A stretch of 64,000 nt of DNA. Origin: Thermogemmatispora carboxidivorans. Its GTDB lineage: Bacteria > Chloroflexota > Ktedonobacteria > Ktedonobacterales > Ktedonobacteraceae. A program made the position numbers and the translations under genes. Position 1 is the first letter of the stretch, and every line of letters begins with the position of its first letter. The notes beneath the pieces were generated by a model that saw nothing but the letters and a program-made list of their open reading frames with translations, did no database searches and had not been told where the DNA came from. The stretch is from NCBI RefSeq assembly GCF_000702505.1, contig NZ_JNIM01000001.1, positions 2,170,001 to 2,234,000 on the forward strand, in the 5' to 3' direction. Shown in pieces: positions 28,001-35,999 of this stretch.

Positions 28001-28147
28001 CCGAGTGTAGGAGCGCTGCAGCTCCTCCTGGAGACGCTCCACATTGGCAGGCCAGGCGGGATAGCGCCGCCGCAGCTCCGGCAAGATCAGGGCGAGCTTA
28101 CCAACGACAAGCACAAGGACACGGAGTTTGAAGCTGCTTTCCTGCAT
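25088..28147 (-). CDS. SF1 (UPF1/COG1112-like) DNA/RNA helicase with long coiled-coil insert
   Basis: A 1019-aa helicase with AAA_11/AAA_12 halves. Motif I GPPGTGKTHT at 352-361; Ia VTARTHKAVDNVL at 378-390; a Walker B DEAGQ at 710-714; motif III LLGDHQQLPPIV at 732-743; motif IV TEQYRMPERIARF at 798-810; motif V VDSFQGGESDLV at 920-931; motif VI RRLNVALTRARDQ at 951-963. Between Ia and Walker B is a 300-residue coiled-coil insert. An N-terminal domain of about 340 residues includes a beta-barrel-like part (VLDVQGDRFIVQFEHAIDL). No PLD or other nuclease domain follows motif VI. The start has AGGAGGAGG upstream, 18 bases after the trypsin-pseudokinase stop. Confidence 0.93.
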   Translation of the reverse strand: MQESSFKLRVLVLVVGKLALILPELRRRYPAWPANVERLQEELQRSYTRIPVLVRPDRERGQPYLLLCTSTYALKVVPSSQGDAYIALSLQPLGHREHDALARGEALMLEVERWYFVNGFEEIPRAWQEWLSNDYKQIIKASQRHQARLRAQQAALAEALLAQAEQEALTPAQESLLATLERTINLTHEIEKANEESKRPIFYRQVDAAGEARYSSRDIYIFSLVDPSQAAQLERGLFLALEERRELRGHVLDVQGDRFIVQFEHAIDLDDLRPPQAFLPLGSEAAFRVQQEAVERLRSGGAENPALLAVLAEGRYRPYSEPLPQPHPHLNAAQATAFRRALAVKDLLLVQGPPGTGKTHTISEIVRACARRGERVLVTARTHKAVDNVLQSLPSELDILRVGQERLVSPEVRSLLIDERARSLQTSLLTRTAELHQAFEKLAAHQDEIDRFVALSPRIQARLAELNAACRMSWMRYSQEQQRLQAMFNQERESLQQRYATSQQRLETIRRRGERLTRSITRARSRLHWPLLGAFWRWRLPRLQRRLTELQQAFQTTSGQLQQLASHLAVLDRRFAQLEQEEPLSSLRRRYNQAASAFQQEQGAVARQLQRFLMELRALLPPEELPAPASDYASLLQSLQDFAEGWSRRLRSLFTHRLQLLRDWHHTLEVRHQDLYPSLLRMSNVIGATCIGSATARILSDVTFDVVLVDEAGQISLADLLVPLVRGKRAVLLGDHQQLPPIVDQTVRQRLAALSQQAAISEEEGAEEAVSDIETLLSKSMFEMLVERVDEQHFVMLTEQYRMPERIARFVSAQFYGNRLRTASLPRLWHAHCESDPLFPASFTFIDTAEMESSYRMERGHYYNEAEARIIVELVLRAQQQGRDWRIIVPYQEQATYIRELLRQAASEDGLKPQTLIATVDSFQGGESDLVLYSFTRSNRRHAIGFLQEHRRLNVALTRARDQLILVGDSDTLLNAMSGGRPAEDFRRLMRDLLEYARCQGECLSFRTCRARLARGSVA

Positions 28148-28165
28148 TCCCCGGCTGCCTCCTCC

Positions 28166-29725
28166 TCACGCGCGAGACCAGTTTTGCAAGACGCCGTTGA
28201 GAGCCTTGGCAAAAGTGGCCAGGTCCGGCCAGCGCTGCGCCGGCTCTCGTTCAAGCGCGCGCATGATGACAGAATCGAGCGCCGGGGGAAGCTCCGGCTG
28301 CAAGCTGGAAGGAGGCGCTAACCCATACATGAAGGAGCCGGGCAACTTGCCGGTCAGCAGATGGTAGAGCAAGGCCCCCAACTGGTAGAGGTCGGTGCCA
28401 GGTGTTGAATATCTGGCGTTGAGCTGCTCGGGGGCGGCATACCCTCGGGGCCCCTCACCAATGCGGGCGGGTCGTGTGGCCAGTCCAAGGTCACGCAAGC
28501 GCAAGACAGGCGGGCCGTGCCGGCGCGGTTCCATGATCAGGCTGTCACCAGAAAGATAGCGATGGGCAGCCCCAAGCCGGTGCAGAGTGGCCAGGTGACG
28601 GCAGAAAGGCGGCAACGCACGTAACAGCTCCCGCGCTCTAAAAAGGTCAGCCGGCTGATCTTGCTCGGGAAAACAGCGACTTACAGGTCGGCCTGGAGGA
28701 TAGCGCTGTACGAGCGTGCAGCTCTGAGAACCGGTCTCGGTCACCAGGAGAGCAGGGAAAATCGTACCCGCTGGAAGCTGCATCAGAAGCTTTCTCTCAT
28801 TTTGCAATAGCTGTAACAAACGCTCTCCCCTTGCCATTGGGAGGCGAAGGACGATCTGTTTGATGAGCACATGCTCAATGCCCCGGCGTCGTTTCTGCTC
28901 CTTCGGCAGAAAAGGGCGAGCCAGATACCAGCGCTCCACGGCTGGCGGGTCGGAACTGGTCTCTTCTCGCAAACGCTCGGTCAGCAGATACTGCCCGCTG
29001 GCAATTGTGATGAGCTGACCAGGCTGCCACTCTTCCTCTACGAAAGGATCGGCGGGAGGCCGGGGCGCTGCAACAGGCGCAGACGGCTCGCGAATGAGGT
29101 AGGTAGTGAGTTCTGGCCAGCTCTGGCACAGGCTCCCGAGAGGCAGCATCACGGGGCGGCTGGTATACGAGCCCCACCAAATGACCTCTTTCACCATCCC
29201 AACCACGGCCTCCTCTGTCTCATCCCAAATGGGCGCGCCGCTGAAACCTTCCCGAATAATATGCTCAGAACCCGGATCGCTGGCCATCTGAACGCCGCCC
29301 GTCCTATCCTCTCCCTTGAGTTGGCCCTCGGCCCAAACGCCTTCTCCAGACTGATCGCTGAAGCCCAACACTCGATAGGGGTGATCCCAGAAAGTCCCGA
29401 GCCGCTTCAGAGGCATGGGCCGGGCCTCCGCCGGCGCCCGATCGCGCAACTCAAGGACGGCCAGATCGTGCTGTGGAGAAGGGTCCACGTGGACAATGGA
29501 GGCACGCAACGGCTCGCGAGCATTGAGGAAGGGGAAGTCAAGCAGTAAGGTGCGTCTCTTCAGTTCCTCTGGCTCCTGGCAGTCCAGGGCTGCGCTCACC
29601 ACGTGAGCACAGGTCAGAAGCCGACGTGGGGCGATCAGAAAACCGGCACCGCAGACACTTGTCTGCTCAGACGCAACAAGGATGCGGACAATGGCGCACC
29701 GAATAGCATCTTCGAAAGCTGGCAT
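28166..29725 (-). CDS. Trypsin-like protease fused to a pseudokinase
   Basis: A 519-aa two-domain protein. Residues 1-215 form a trypsin-like serine protease with an intact triad: His41 in LLTCAHVV, Asp87 in PQHDLAVL, Ser162 in REGFSGAPIWD. Residues 230-515 follow the Ser/Thr kinase fold: a VAIK-like Lys289 (VLIKQIV), DLG at 412-414 instead of DFG, and APE at 431-433. The catalytic loop, normally HRD, reads HRYLSGDSL at 388-396, so the catalytic Asp is gone and the domain is probably a pseudokinase acting as a sensor or scaffold. No signal peptide, hence intracellular. It lies between the Trypco1-like gene and the helicase gene, suggesting protease-triggered activation. Confidence 0.88.
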   Translation of the reverse strand: MPAFEDAIRCAIVRILVASEQTSVCGAGFLIAPRRLLTCAHVVSAALDCQEPEELKRRTLLLDFPFLNAREPLRASIVHVDPSPQHDLAVLELRDRAPAEARPMPLKRLGTFWDHPYRVLGFSDQSGEGVWAEGQLKGEDRTGGVQMASDPGSEHIIREGFSGAPIWDETEEAVVGMVKEVIWWGSYTSRPVMLPLGSLCQSWPELTTYLIREPSAPVAAPRPPADPFVEEEWQPGQLITIASGQYLLTERLREETSSDPPAVERWYLARPFLPKEQKRRRGIEHVLIKQIVLRLPMARGERLLQLLQNERKLLMQLPAGTIFPALLVTETGSQSCTLVQRYPPGRPVSRCFPEQDQPADLFRARELLRALPPFCRHLATLHRLGAAHRYLSGDSLIMEPRRHGPPVLRLRDLGLATRPARIGEGPRGYAAPEQLNARYSTPGTDLYQLGALLYHLLTGKLPGSFMYGLAPPSSLQPELPPALDSVIMRALEREPAQRWPDLATFAKALNGVLQNWSRA

Positions 29726-29856
29726 CGAGATGACTCAGCATTCCAGACAGGTCGGTATTGCTCCTGATGAATGCGTCTCAAATATACAGCTTGTCAGCCT
29801 GGATGTCAATGGGCCGTAGGAACGGCGCGACAGCTCCCACGGCCCGCAAAGTGTCG

Positions 29857-30198
29857 CTAGCGCACTGGGCGATCTTTGCCATACCAGTGCAGCGTGATAT
29901 CAAAATTGGCCTCACTGCCAGCCGTGGCGAGAATAGCGCCCAGTGAAGCATTGAGCTTGATCCCAAAAGCGATCTCAACCTCATCGGGCTTGAGATCCAG
30001 ATGGTGTAATTTCTCCGCCACTGCCTTAATGGCCGGTAGGACCTTCTGCAGCGCCTTCTCCAGCGTTTCCGGCGCCTGCTCCGGCCTCGTCAGAGAGCGG
30101 GCAACCGGGGTCCGCTTGCCCCCTTCCGGCTCCGGCTCCTCAACCTCAATCACCACCTGCCCACCATCCTCCAGGGGAAAGGCAACCAGCTTCTTCAT
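29857..30198 (-). CDS. Trypsin-co-occurring domain 1 (Trypco1, CU044_2847-like) protein
   Basis: A 113-aa protein. Seen: an N-terminal beta hairpin LVAFPLEDGGQVVIEVEEPE, a helical segment ETLEKALQKVLPAIKAVAEK, then DEVEIAFGIKLNASLGAILA followed by TAGSEANFDITLHW. The last part is the recognisable core of the Trypco1 family, which is typically found next to trypsin-like proteases in predicted NTP-dependent conflict systems. Here it directly precedes such a protease on the same strand (131 bases apart). GAGGAGA precedes ATG 30198. Its role is unknown; it may be the protease's partner or substrate. Confidence 0.82.
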   Translation of the reverse strand: MKKLVAFPLEDGGQVVIEVEEPEPEGGKRTPVARSLTRPEQAPETLEKALQKVLPAIKAVAEKLHHLDLKPDEVEIAFGIKLNASLGAILATAGSEANFDITLHWYGKDRPVR

Positions 30199-30240
30199 AG
30201 GCTTTTCTCTCTCCTCATGCTTCTCTTTTCTGACAGAAAC

Positions 30241-30268
30241 GAAATAGTCAGAGATAAACAGCGTACAA
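30241..30268 (-). promoter_or_regulatory. Putative promoter of the Trypco1-trypsin-helicase operon
   Basis: On the minus strand TTGTAC (30268-30263), 16 bases, TATTTC (30246-30241), 45 bases before the Trypco1 start. Moderate match. Confidence 0.4.
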
Positions 30269-30381
30269 CTTCGATGGGAAAAGGACAGCCTGCGACAAGC
30301 CTTGCACCCCTTGCCCTGGCTGTGCTTCTATAGAAAAGACGGACGAGAGCAGCACTCTCAAAGGGCGGAAGGAGACAGAAG

Positions 30382-32511
30382 ATGAAGCCAGCAGAAGAGC
30401 ACCGGATCGAACTTGCGGTGACAGGGATGGATTGTCCTGAGTGCGCCGGACAGGTGCGCCAGGCTCTGGAAGCGCTGCCGGGCGTGCACGAAGTGACCGT
30501 CCTCCTGAGCGCCGAAAAGGCCCTTCTCACAGTCGATCCCACACGTGTTGACCTGCCAGCCCTCTGCCAGGCTGTAGAGCAGGCCGGCTACCAGGCCAGC
30601 CCCCCGCTTCTTCGGCAGAAAACAGCGACAAGCCTCGCCGAACAGTCCCAGCGGCGTCTGACGCGCACCCTCTTCACCCTCTATGGCCTCCTCTTCGGGG
30701 CCGTACTCTTGCTGATCATCGTTGGCGAGTGGCTGGGCCTGCTCGATCGCCTCACCGATCGCCTGCCCTGGCCGATTGGGGTCGGCCTGACCCTGCTCGC
30801 CGGGGTCCCCATCTTCTGGGACGTGCTGCAAGCGGCCCGACGCGGACGCATCATCTCGCATACCCTGATGTCGCTCGGCGTCCTGGCGGCCCTCTTCATC
30901 GGCCAATGGCCCACGGCTGCCGTCGTGGTCTTCTTCATGCACGTCGGCAAATACAGCGAACGCCTGACCAGCGAGCGCTCGCGCCAGGCCCTCAAACGCC
31001 TGGCCGCTCTGGCGCCCCAGCAGGCGCGCGTCATCCGAGAGGAAGAAGAGCAAGTTATCCCGGTCGAAGAGGTAGCCCCTGGCGAAATTGTCGTCGTGCG
31101 TCCTGGTGAGGCCATCCCCGTCGACGGCGAGGTCGTTGCCGGCCAGGCGACCGTTAACCAGGCTGCCATCACGGGCGAAGCCCTCCCTCTGGAAGCCACC
31201 CCGGGCAGCCAGGTCTTTGCTGCCACCCTCGTGCAAGGGGGGAGCCTGCGCATCCGCGCGACGCGAGCCGGTAGCAACACCACCTTTGCCCGTATCGTGA
31301 CGCTCGTCGAGGAGGCCGAGGCCCAGCGCGCCCCCGTGCAACGCCTGGCCGATCGCTTCTCAGCCTGGTTCCTGCCGATCGTTCTCGCCGTTGCCCTGCT
31401 GGCCCTGCTGCTAAGGCGCGATCCACTGGCCGCGGCGGCGGTGCTTGTCGTGGCCTGCTCCTGCTCGCTGGCGCTGGCGACACCGGTCGCCATGCTGGCC
31501 TCGATCGCCGTCGCCGCCTCGCACGGGCTGCTGATCAAGGGCAGCGCCCATCTGGAGCGCCTAGCCCGGGCGGACGTCCTGCTCATCGATAAGACAGGAA
31601 CGCTCACCAGCGGCACACTGCAGATCTGCGATGTGCTGCCGTTAGCAGGGATGACGCGCCGGCAGCTGCTGCACCTGGCCGCCAGCGCCGAACGCTACTC
31701 GGAGCATCCGCTGGCCGAGGCCGTACGGCAAGCAGCGCGCGACCAAGGGGTGACTCTGAGCGATCCCGAGACCTTCGAAGTGCTGCCAGGACGAGGCGTC
31801 CGCGCCAGCATCGAGGGCCGCCTGGTGAGTGTGGGTAATGCTTCCTTGCGGCCAGAGGGACAGCAGCTCGCTGAGGCCCGAAACCTGGCCGCGGCGGGCA
31901 AAAGCCTGCTCTTTGTCTGTTGCGAGGAAGAGCTGATCGGCATCCTGGCGGCCAGCGATAGGCTGCGTCCCGAGGTGGTGGAGGCCCTGGCCCAACTGCG
32001 CGCCCTTGGTTTCCAATCGATCGAACTGCTGACCGGCGATCACGAGGAGGCCGCCGCCAGCCTGGCGGAACCACTGGGAATCAGCTATCGCGCCCGGCTG
32101 CTGCCCGAAGACAAAATCGCCATCGTCAAAGCCTATCAGGCCCAGGGGCACTGCGTCATCATGGTAGGCGACGGCATCAATGATGCTCCAGCCCTGGCGC
32201 AGGCCGACGTCGGCGTCGCGCTCGGCGTGGTAGGAACAGATGTCGCCCTCGAAGCGGCCCATATAGCGCTCCTGCGTGAAGACTGGAGGCTTCTGCCAGC
32301 GCTGGTACAGATCGCGCGGCGCACCATGCGTGTAGTGCGGCTCAACCTGGTCTTCACTCTCCTCTACAACCTGCTTGGGCTGAGCCTGGCCGCCTGGGGC
32401 CTGCTCCCGCCCATCATCGCCGCGGCGGCGCAGTCCCTGCCCGACCTGGGCATCCTGGCCAACTCAACGCGCCTCCTACGCCAGCGGATCACGTCCGGCC
32501 CCAGAGGCTGA
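30382..32511 (+). CDS. Heavy-metal P1B-type ATPase with CSC in place of CPC
   Basis: A 709-aa metal-exporting ATPase. N-terminal heavy-metal-associated domain with GMDCPEC (Cys18, Cys21), membrane helices around 98-118, 130-147, 158-190, 328-345 and 350-378, the TGEALPL actuator motif, DKTGTLTSG with phosphorylated Asp403, and GDGINDAPALAQADVGVAL. The intramembrane metal site, nearly always CPC, CPH or SPC, reads C359-S360-C361, so the proline is replaced. The HMA motif and DKTGT context resemble ZntA/CadA-type Zn/Cd exporters, but CopA-type cannot be excluded. AAGGAGACAG precedes the start. Its 3' end overlaps the convergent amidohydrolase gene by 36 bases. Confidence 0.93.
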   Translation: MKPAEEHRIELAVTGMDCPECAGQVRQALEALPGVHEVTVLLSAEKALLTVDPTRVDLPALCQAVEQAGYQASPPLLRQKTATSLAEQSQRRLTRTLFTLYGLLFGAVLLLIIVGEWLGLLDRLTDRLPWPIGVGLTLLAGVPIFWDVLQAARRGRIISHTLMSLGVLAALFIGQWPTAAVVVFFMHVGKYSERLTSERSRQALKRLAALAPQQARVIREEEEQVIPVEEVAPGEIVVVRPGEAIPVDGEVVAGQATVNQAAITGEALPLEATPGSQVFAATLVQGGSLRIRATRAGSNTTFARIVTLVEEAEAQRAPVQRLADRFSAWFLPIVLAVALLALLLRRDPLAAAAVLVVACSCSLALATPVAMLASIAVAASHGLLIKGSAHLERLARADVLLIDKTGTLTSGTLQICDVLPLAGMTRRQLLHLAASAERYSEHPLAEAVRQAARDQGVTLSDPETFEVLPGRGVRASIEGRLVSVGNASLRPEGQQLAEARNLAAAGKSLLFVCCEEELIGILAASDRLRPEVVEALAQLRALGFQSIELLTGDHEEAAASLAEPLGISYRARLLPEDKIAIVKAYQAQGHCVIMVGDGINDAPALAQADVGVALGVVGTDVALEAAHIALLREDWRLLPALVQIARRTMRVVRLNLVFTLLYNLLGLSLAAWGLLPPIIAAAAQSLPDLGILANSTRLLRQRITSGPRG

Positions 32512-33723
32512 CCAGACGATGCGCCCGCCCTTGATCACATAGAGACGGGCGGGCAGATCCGCTAGAATATCCTCGCCGCGCTCACAATCGAGCACCACCA
32601 GATCGGCAGGCTCTCCCACACCTAACCCGGCCTGCCGACCCAGGGCTGCCGCTGCCTGCGTCGTAATGCTCTCCAGCAGCCAGCGCTGTTCCTCGGGACT
32701 CCCCATCTGCGCCGCGTAACCGAGCAACTGCCCCATGTGGAGCAAATCGGGGCTGCCAAAGGGATTAAACATATCCTTAATGTTGTCTGAGCCGCAGAAG
32801 ACCGTCACCCCCGCCGCCAGCAGCTCCTTCACACGCGTAATCCCCCGGCGTATCGGCTGACGGTCGCGGCGGCCCTGCAGATACAGATTCGTTGCTGGCA
32901 AGGTGGCTACCGCCATGCGCGCCCGCGCCACCAACTCGATGGTGCGCGCTGCCGTAGCATCGTCAACCGCTGCCAGCGAGCAACAATGACCGGCGATCAC
33001 CCGTCCCTCGTACCCTTCCTGCAGCGTGCGCTCCGCCAGATAGGGTAGCACGAAGTCAGCGGGCGACTCCGACTCATCGATGTGCAGATCCAGAGGACGA
33101 CCATAGCGCCGGGCCAGGCGAAAGACCTCATCGATGAACCCACGCTGATCCTCCTCGACTAACGGAGTGCCCCCGATCGCATCGGCCCCCTCCTCCAGGG
33201 CCGCCTCCAGCAGCTCTCGCCCACGCCGCCCCTGCTCTCCCAGCAAGCGATTGGGCAGCGCCACAATCTCAATATCCAGCACCGGGCGCAACCGCTCGCG
33301 CACTCGCAGCAGCGCATGCAGACCGCGCAGCTCAATCTGTGGATCGACATTGACATGCGTCCGCAGGGTCGTCGTTCCGCAGCGCAAGGCCCACAGCGCC
33401 GTGGTCGTCGCCCGCTCTACAATATCCTCCTCGCTGACACTCGCCGACAATGTCAGATTGCAGCGAATGGCCTCGGCCAGCGTCCCCGAGCGATTGAGAA
33501 CGCGATCGCGCGTCAGGGCCTTATCAAGGTGAATGTGACCCTCGACCAGCCCCGGCAGCACCAGGCGCCCAGCCACATCGAGGACAGGGAGGTCGCTCTC
33601 GGCGACCGGCAGGCTGGGAGCCAGGGCTGCGATCTGGCCAGAGCGAATCAAGATATCTACTGGAGCTGGCCAGGCGGCCTGATCCAGCGCCAGACGCGCC
33701 TGACGCAACAGCAGATCAGCCAT
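32476..33723 (-). CDS. Cytosine deaminase-like amidohydrolase
   Basis: A 415-aa metal-dependent hydrolase of the CodA/AtzC-like branch. Metal ligands appear in order: VEGHIHLDKAL, DLHIDESESPADF, VIAGHCCSL and FCGSDNIKDMFNP. This set is typical of cytosine/creatinine-type deaminases and N-isopropylammelide hydrolases. ATG 33723 is chosen over a GTG three codons earlier. It overlaps the preceding DpaA-like gene by 8 bases and is the last gene of a five-gene operon starting at 38292, so it probably deaminates or ring-opens the substrate handled by that operon. Confidence 0.88.
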   Translation of the reverse strand: MADLLLRQARLALDQAAWPAPVDILIRSGQIAALAPSLPVAESDLPVLDVAGRLVLPGLVEGHIHLDKALTRDRVLNRSGTLAEAIRCNLTLSASVSEEDIVERATTTALWALRCGTTTLRTHVNVDPQIELRGLHALLRVRERLRPVLDIEIVALPNRLLGEQGRRGRELLEAALEEGADAIGGTPLVEEDQRGFIDEVFRLARRYGRPLDLHIDESESPADFVLPYLAERTLQEGYEGRVIAGHCCSLAAVDDATAARTIELVARARMAVATLPATNLYLQGRRDRQPIRRGITRVKELLAAGVTVFCGSDNIKDMFNPFGSPDLLHMGQLLGYAAQMGSPEEQRWLLESITTQAAAALGRQAGLGVGEPADLVVLDCERGEDILADLPARLYVIKGGRIVWSASGAGRDPLA

Positions 33724-34678
33724 GTCTCTCACCTCGCCGCAGGCTGGGCAGTGCCGCCAGAATCAGCTTATGCAGTCCCTGCCACTGGCTGCGTCCGGCG
33801 GTCCGCGGCGCCCGGCTGCCAAGACCACGCCCCAGCATCGCCTTGATGCCCAGCTCGCGCGCCGCCTCAAAATCGGTGCCACCTGGGGCCGAAGCAATAT
33901 CCAGCACAAAAACATCGCGTTGCATCTGCTCCAGCACCGCGCGCGTCAGTACCAGAGCCGGCACCGTATTGAAGACCATATCGCAGTCAGCCACCGCTGT
34001 CGCCAGCTCCGCCAGCGGCAGAGGACGCGCCCCCAACTCCCAGGCCCGCGCGCGCTGCACCGGATTGCGGGCCGCCACACGCACATGAGCCCCCATATTC
34101 AGCAACAGCCGCGTCAACGTAAAGCCGATGCGCCCGAAGCCAACCACCAGCGCCTGGGCATCGTGGATGGATACCTCCGTGTTGGCGATGGTCAGACCGA
34201 TGGCCCCCTCGGCGATCGTCGGCGCCCGCAGGATCATCAGCTCATCGTCATCGCCGTACTCCTGAATGCGCAAGCCGCGCTCTTGCGCCAGGGCCTTCAA
34301 CTGCGGCGTACTGGTACCGATCAACAAAAGCGCCCCCGGCTTCGCCTCAGTCAGGGCCGTCGCATCCAAAAAAAGCGGCTCTGGCCACTGAGGCGCGTAG
34401 AGACTGCCATCCGGGGCGATCACCGGCACCGGAGCAATGATGACATCGCTGCCGGCAATGGCCTCGGCCAGCGTCCGGCACTGGGGCCGCCCCATAACCT
34501 CAGCAGCCGCCGGCGGGCAGCCGCAAGCCCGCACCGCAGCCCCCGCGGCCAGCAACCCTTTCAACACTTCCAGCTCGCGCCCATCGCCTCCGATCACGGC
34601 GGCCTGCAGTCCGCTCAGCGTAGCCTGCTCTCCACGTCTCTCCTTGCCTGCTGCTGCTCCCATTGTCAAATGCTCCAT
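33716..34678 (-). CDS. Dipicolinate synthase A-like NAD(P)-dependent dehydrogenase
   Basis: About 320 aa. The N-terminus contains AAVIGGDGRELEVLKGLLAA and the middle has VIIAPVPVIAPDGSLYAP; a second Rossmann region reads ALVVGFGRIGFTLTRLLL followed by VRVAARNPVQRARAWELG. This two-part layout is that of DpaA (SpoVFA) and of alanine-dehydrogenase-like proteins. There is no dpaB nearby and the organism's setting is catabolic, so dipicolinate synthesis is unlikely; an imine or opine-type reduction is a better guess. ATG 34678 has GGGGGA upstream; other in-frame ATGs at 34696 and 34663 are possible. Confidence 0.75.
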   Translation of the reverse strand: MEHLTMGAAAGKERRGEQATLSGLQAAVIGGDGRELEVLKGLLAAGAAVRACGCPPAAAEVMGRPQCRTLAEAIAGSDVIIAPVPVIAPDGSLYAPQWPEPLFLDATALTEAKPGALLLIGTSTPQLKALAQERGLRIQEYGDDDELMILRAPTIAEGAIGLTIANTEVSIHDAQALVVGFGRIGFTLTRLLLNMGAHVRVAARNPVQRARAWELGARPLPLAELATAVADCDMVFNTVPALVLTRAVLEQMQRDVFVLDIASAPGGTDFEAARELGIKAMLGRGLGSRAPRTAGRSQWQGLHKLILAALPSLRRGERHG

Positions 34679-34758
34679 AGTGAGACAATCCCCCATTCAG
34701 CTTTGCGCTGGCTCGAAACCTGGGCAGGAACCAACCCGACCCTGATCCATTGCCTCCC

Positions 34759-35853
34759 TCAACGCAGCAAAGCGAGCGCCGCCTCGCGTACGGGCGGCAG
34801 ACCCAGACGCGCCAGTGTCCAGCCCTCGGCCCGGTAATCGCGCCGGCTGATACAAGAGGCCAGCGTGATCAAGGCATCCATCACCGGCGTCGCCACTCCC
34901 AAAGCCCGCCCCAGCTCGCTCATCGGCACCAGACCAAAGGGCATATCCTCATGCAAATAGCGGCTATCCAGGCTGGCGGGCGCCTTAATAAATTGATTGG
35001 GTGCGCTTTCACGCAACATACGCAGGAATGAGCCGCTGGCCCCCGCCTCCGGCGAAGTCGAGCCAAGATCGGCGAACAGCTTGGGAAAAGGCTCCAAAGC
35101 CAGGCCCCAGGCCGCCGCCACAGCCAGGCGCTCGCGGTCAAGGTCGGCCATCACCTGGGCCACCGCCGGTGTCCCGGCGTCGTAGTAGTAGCGAAAATCG
35201 CCGCCGCTATGCTCGATCCAGGCCGCGCTCAACACTATCCCTGGCGGATGCAACACTGCATTGACATTGCTCAGGGCCGTCACCAGCACATGCTCCACCG
35301 GTCGCAGCGAGGGATAGAGGCGGCTCAGCAGCGGCCAAAGCACCTCGATCGCCGACGCCGGCAGTGTAGCAAGGCGCACATGCTGCACCAGGGAAGAGAT
35401 GTAGATCTGGCCCTCGCTCTGCTTCCGGCAGATGTAGGTCAGCGTATTGGTCTCAGCAATAGGCGGCGGGTCGGCACAGCCGGCCTCGATGAGCAAGCGG
35501 CGGAAGACCAGGCTACCCCCCGTGTTGCCGGGATTGAGCAGCACGGGCGGCCCACCAGCCTGCCCCAACAGAGGAGCGAGAGACCGCGCCAGATCGGCGA
35601 AGGCCGTGGCCGGTACGCAGAGCATCACCAGCTCAGCCCCAGCCAGCGCCACGGCCAGATCGTTGGTCAGACAGGCCACCGGCGCCAGGCCCTCACCAGC
35701 AGCGCCACTGTAAGCAATACCGCCGCGCTCGCGCGCCATCCGCAGCGTCTCCGGTGAACGGCTATACAGGTGGACTCGCTCACCGAGCGCAGTGAGATGA
35801 GCAGCAGCGGCGAAACCTCCATTGCCGCCGCCGAGCACTGCAATGGTTGCCAT
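34759..35853 (-). CDS. NAD/NADP octopine/nopaline dehydrogenase family protein
   Basis: A 364-aa opine-dehydrogenase-fold protein. It opens MATIAVLGGGNGGFAAAAHL, a Rossmann GxGNGG motif, continues with LVMLCVPATAFADLA, LNPGNTGGSLVF, AETNTLTYICRK, and a C-terminal helical domain with NVNAVLHPPGIVLSAAWIEH, the conserved NxxxHPP(G) signature that includes the catalytic His. The family links an amino acid with a 2-oxoacid through an imine, or runs the reverse. It lies in the middle of the five-gene module and is followed by the DpaA-like gene. ATG 35853 has AAAGGAG upstream. Confidence 0.87.
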   Translation of the reverse strand: MATIAVLGGGNGGFAAAAHLTALGERVHLYSRSPETLRMARERGGIAYSGAAGEGLAPVACLTNDLAVALAGAELVMLCVPATAFADLARSLAPLLGQAGGPPVLLNPGNTGGSLVFRRLLIEAGCADPPPIAETNTLTYICRKQSEGQIYISSLVQHVRLATLPASAIEVLWPLLSRLYPSLRPVEHVLVTALSNVNAVLHPPGIVLSAAWIEHSGGDFRYYYDAGTPAVAQVMADLDRERLAVAAAWGLALEPFPKLFADLGSTSPEAGASGSFLRMLRESAPNQFIKAPASLDSRYLHEDMPFGLVPMSELGRALGVATPVMDALITLASCISRRDYRAEGWTLARLGLPPVREAALALLR

Positions 35854-35999
35854 TCTCAACACGCTCCTTTCAGCTTGATCATCTCTCCTGCCAGGCGAGC
35901 GGACTGGGCCGGCGAGAACCCTTCCACCTACAACCGGCCCAGCCTGGCGCCCACCCCCAGCCGTAAGGCCGCACGGCGTGTCGGTGGCTCAAAAAAAGG

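Noticed and set aside
25088-28147. Possible PLD or other nuclease domain in the helicase
   Set aside because: No HxKxxxxD motif was found and the chain ends about 55 residues after motif VI.
30200-30381. MerR-type operator upstream of the P-type ATPase
   Set aside because: TTGC and TATAGA elements exist but spacing and symmetry do not fit the 19-20-bp MerR promoter.
33716-34678. True dipicolinate synthase
   Set aside because: No DpaB subunit or sporulation gene nearby; the operon is catabolic in character, so only a DpaA-like label is kept.
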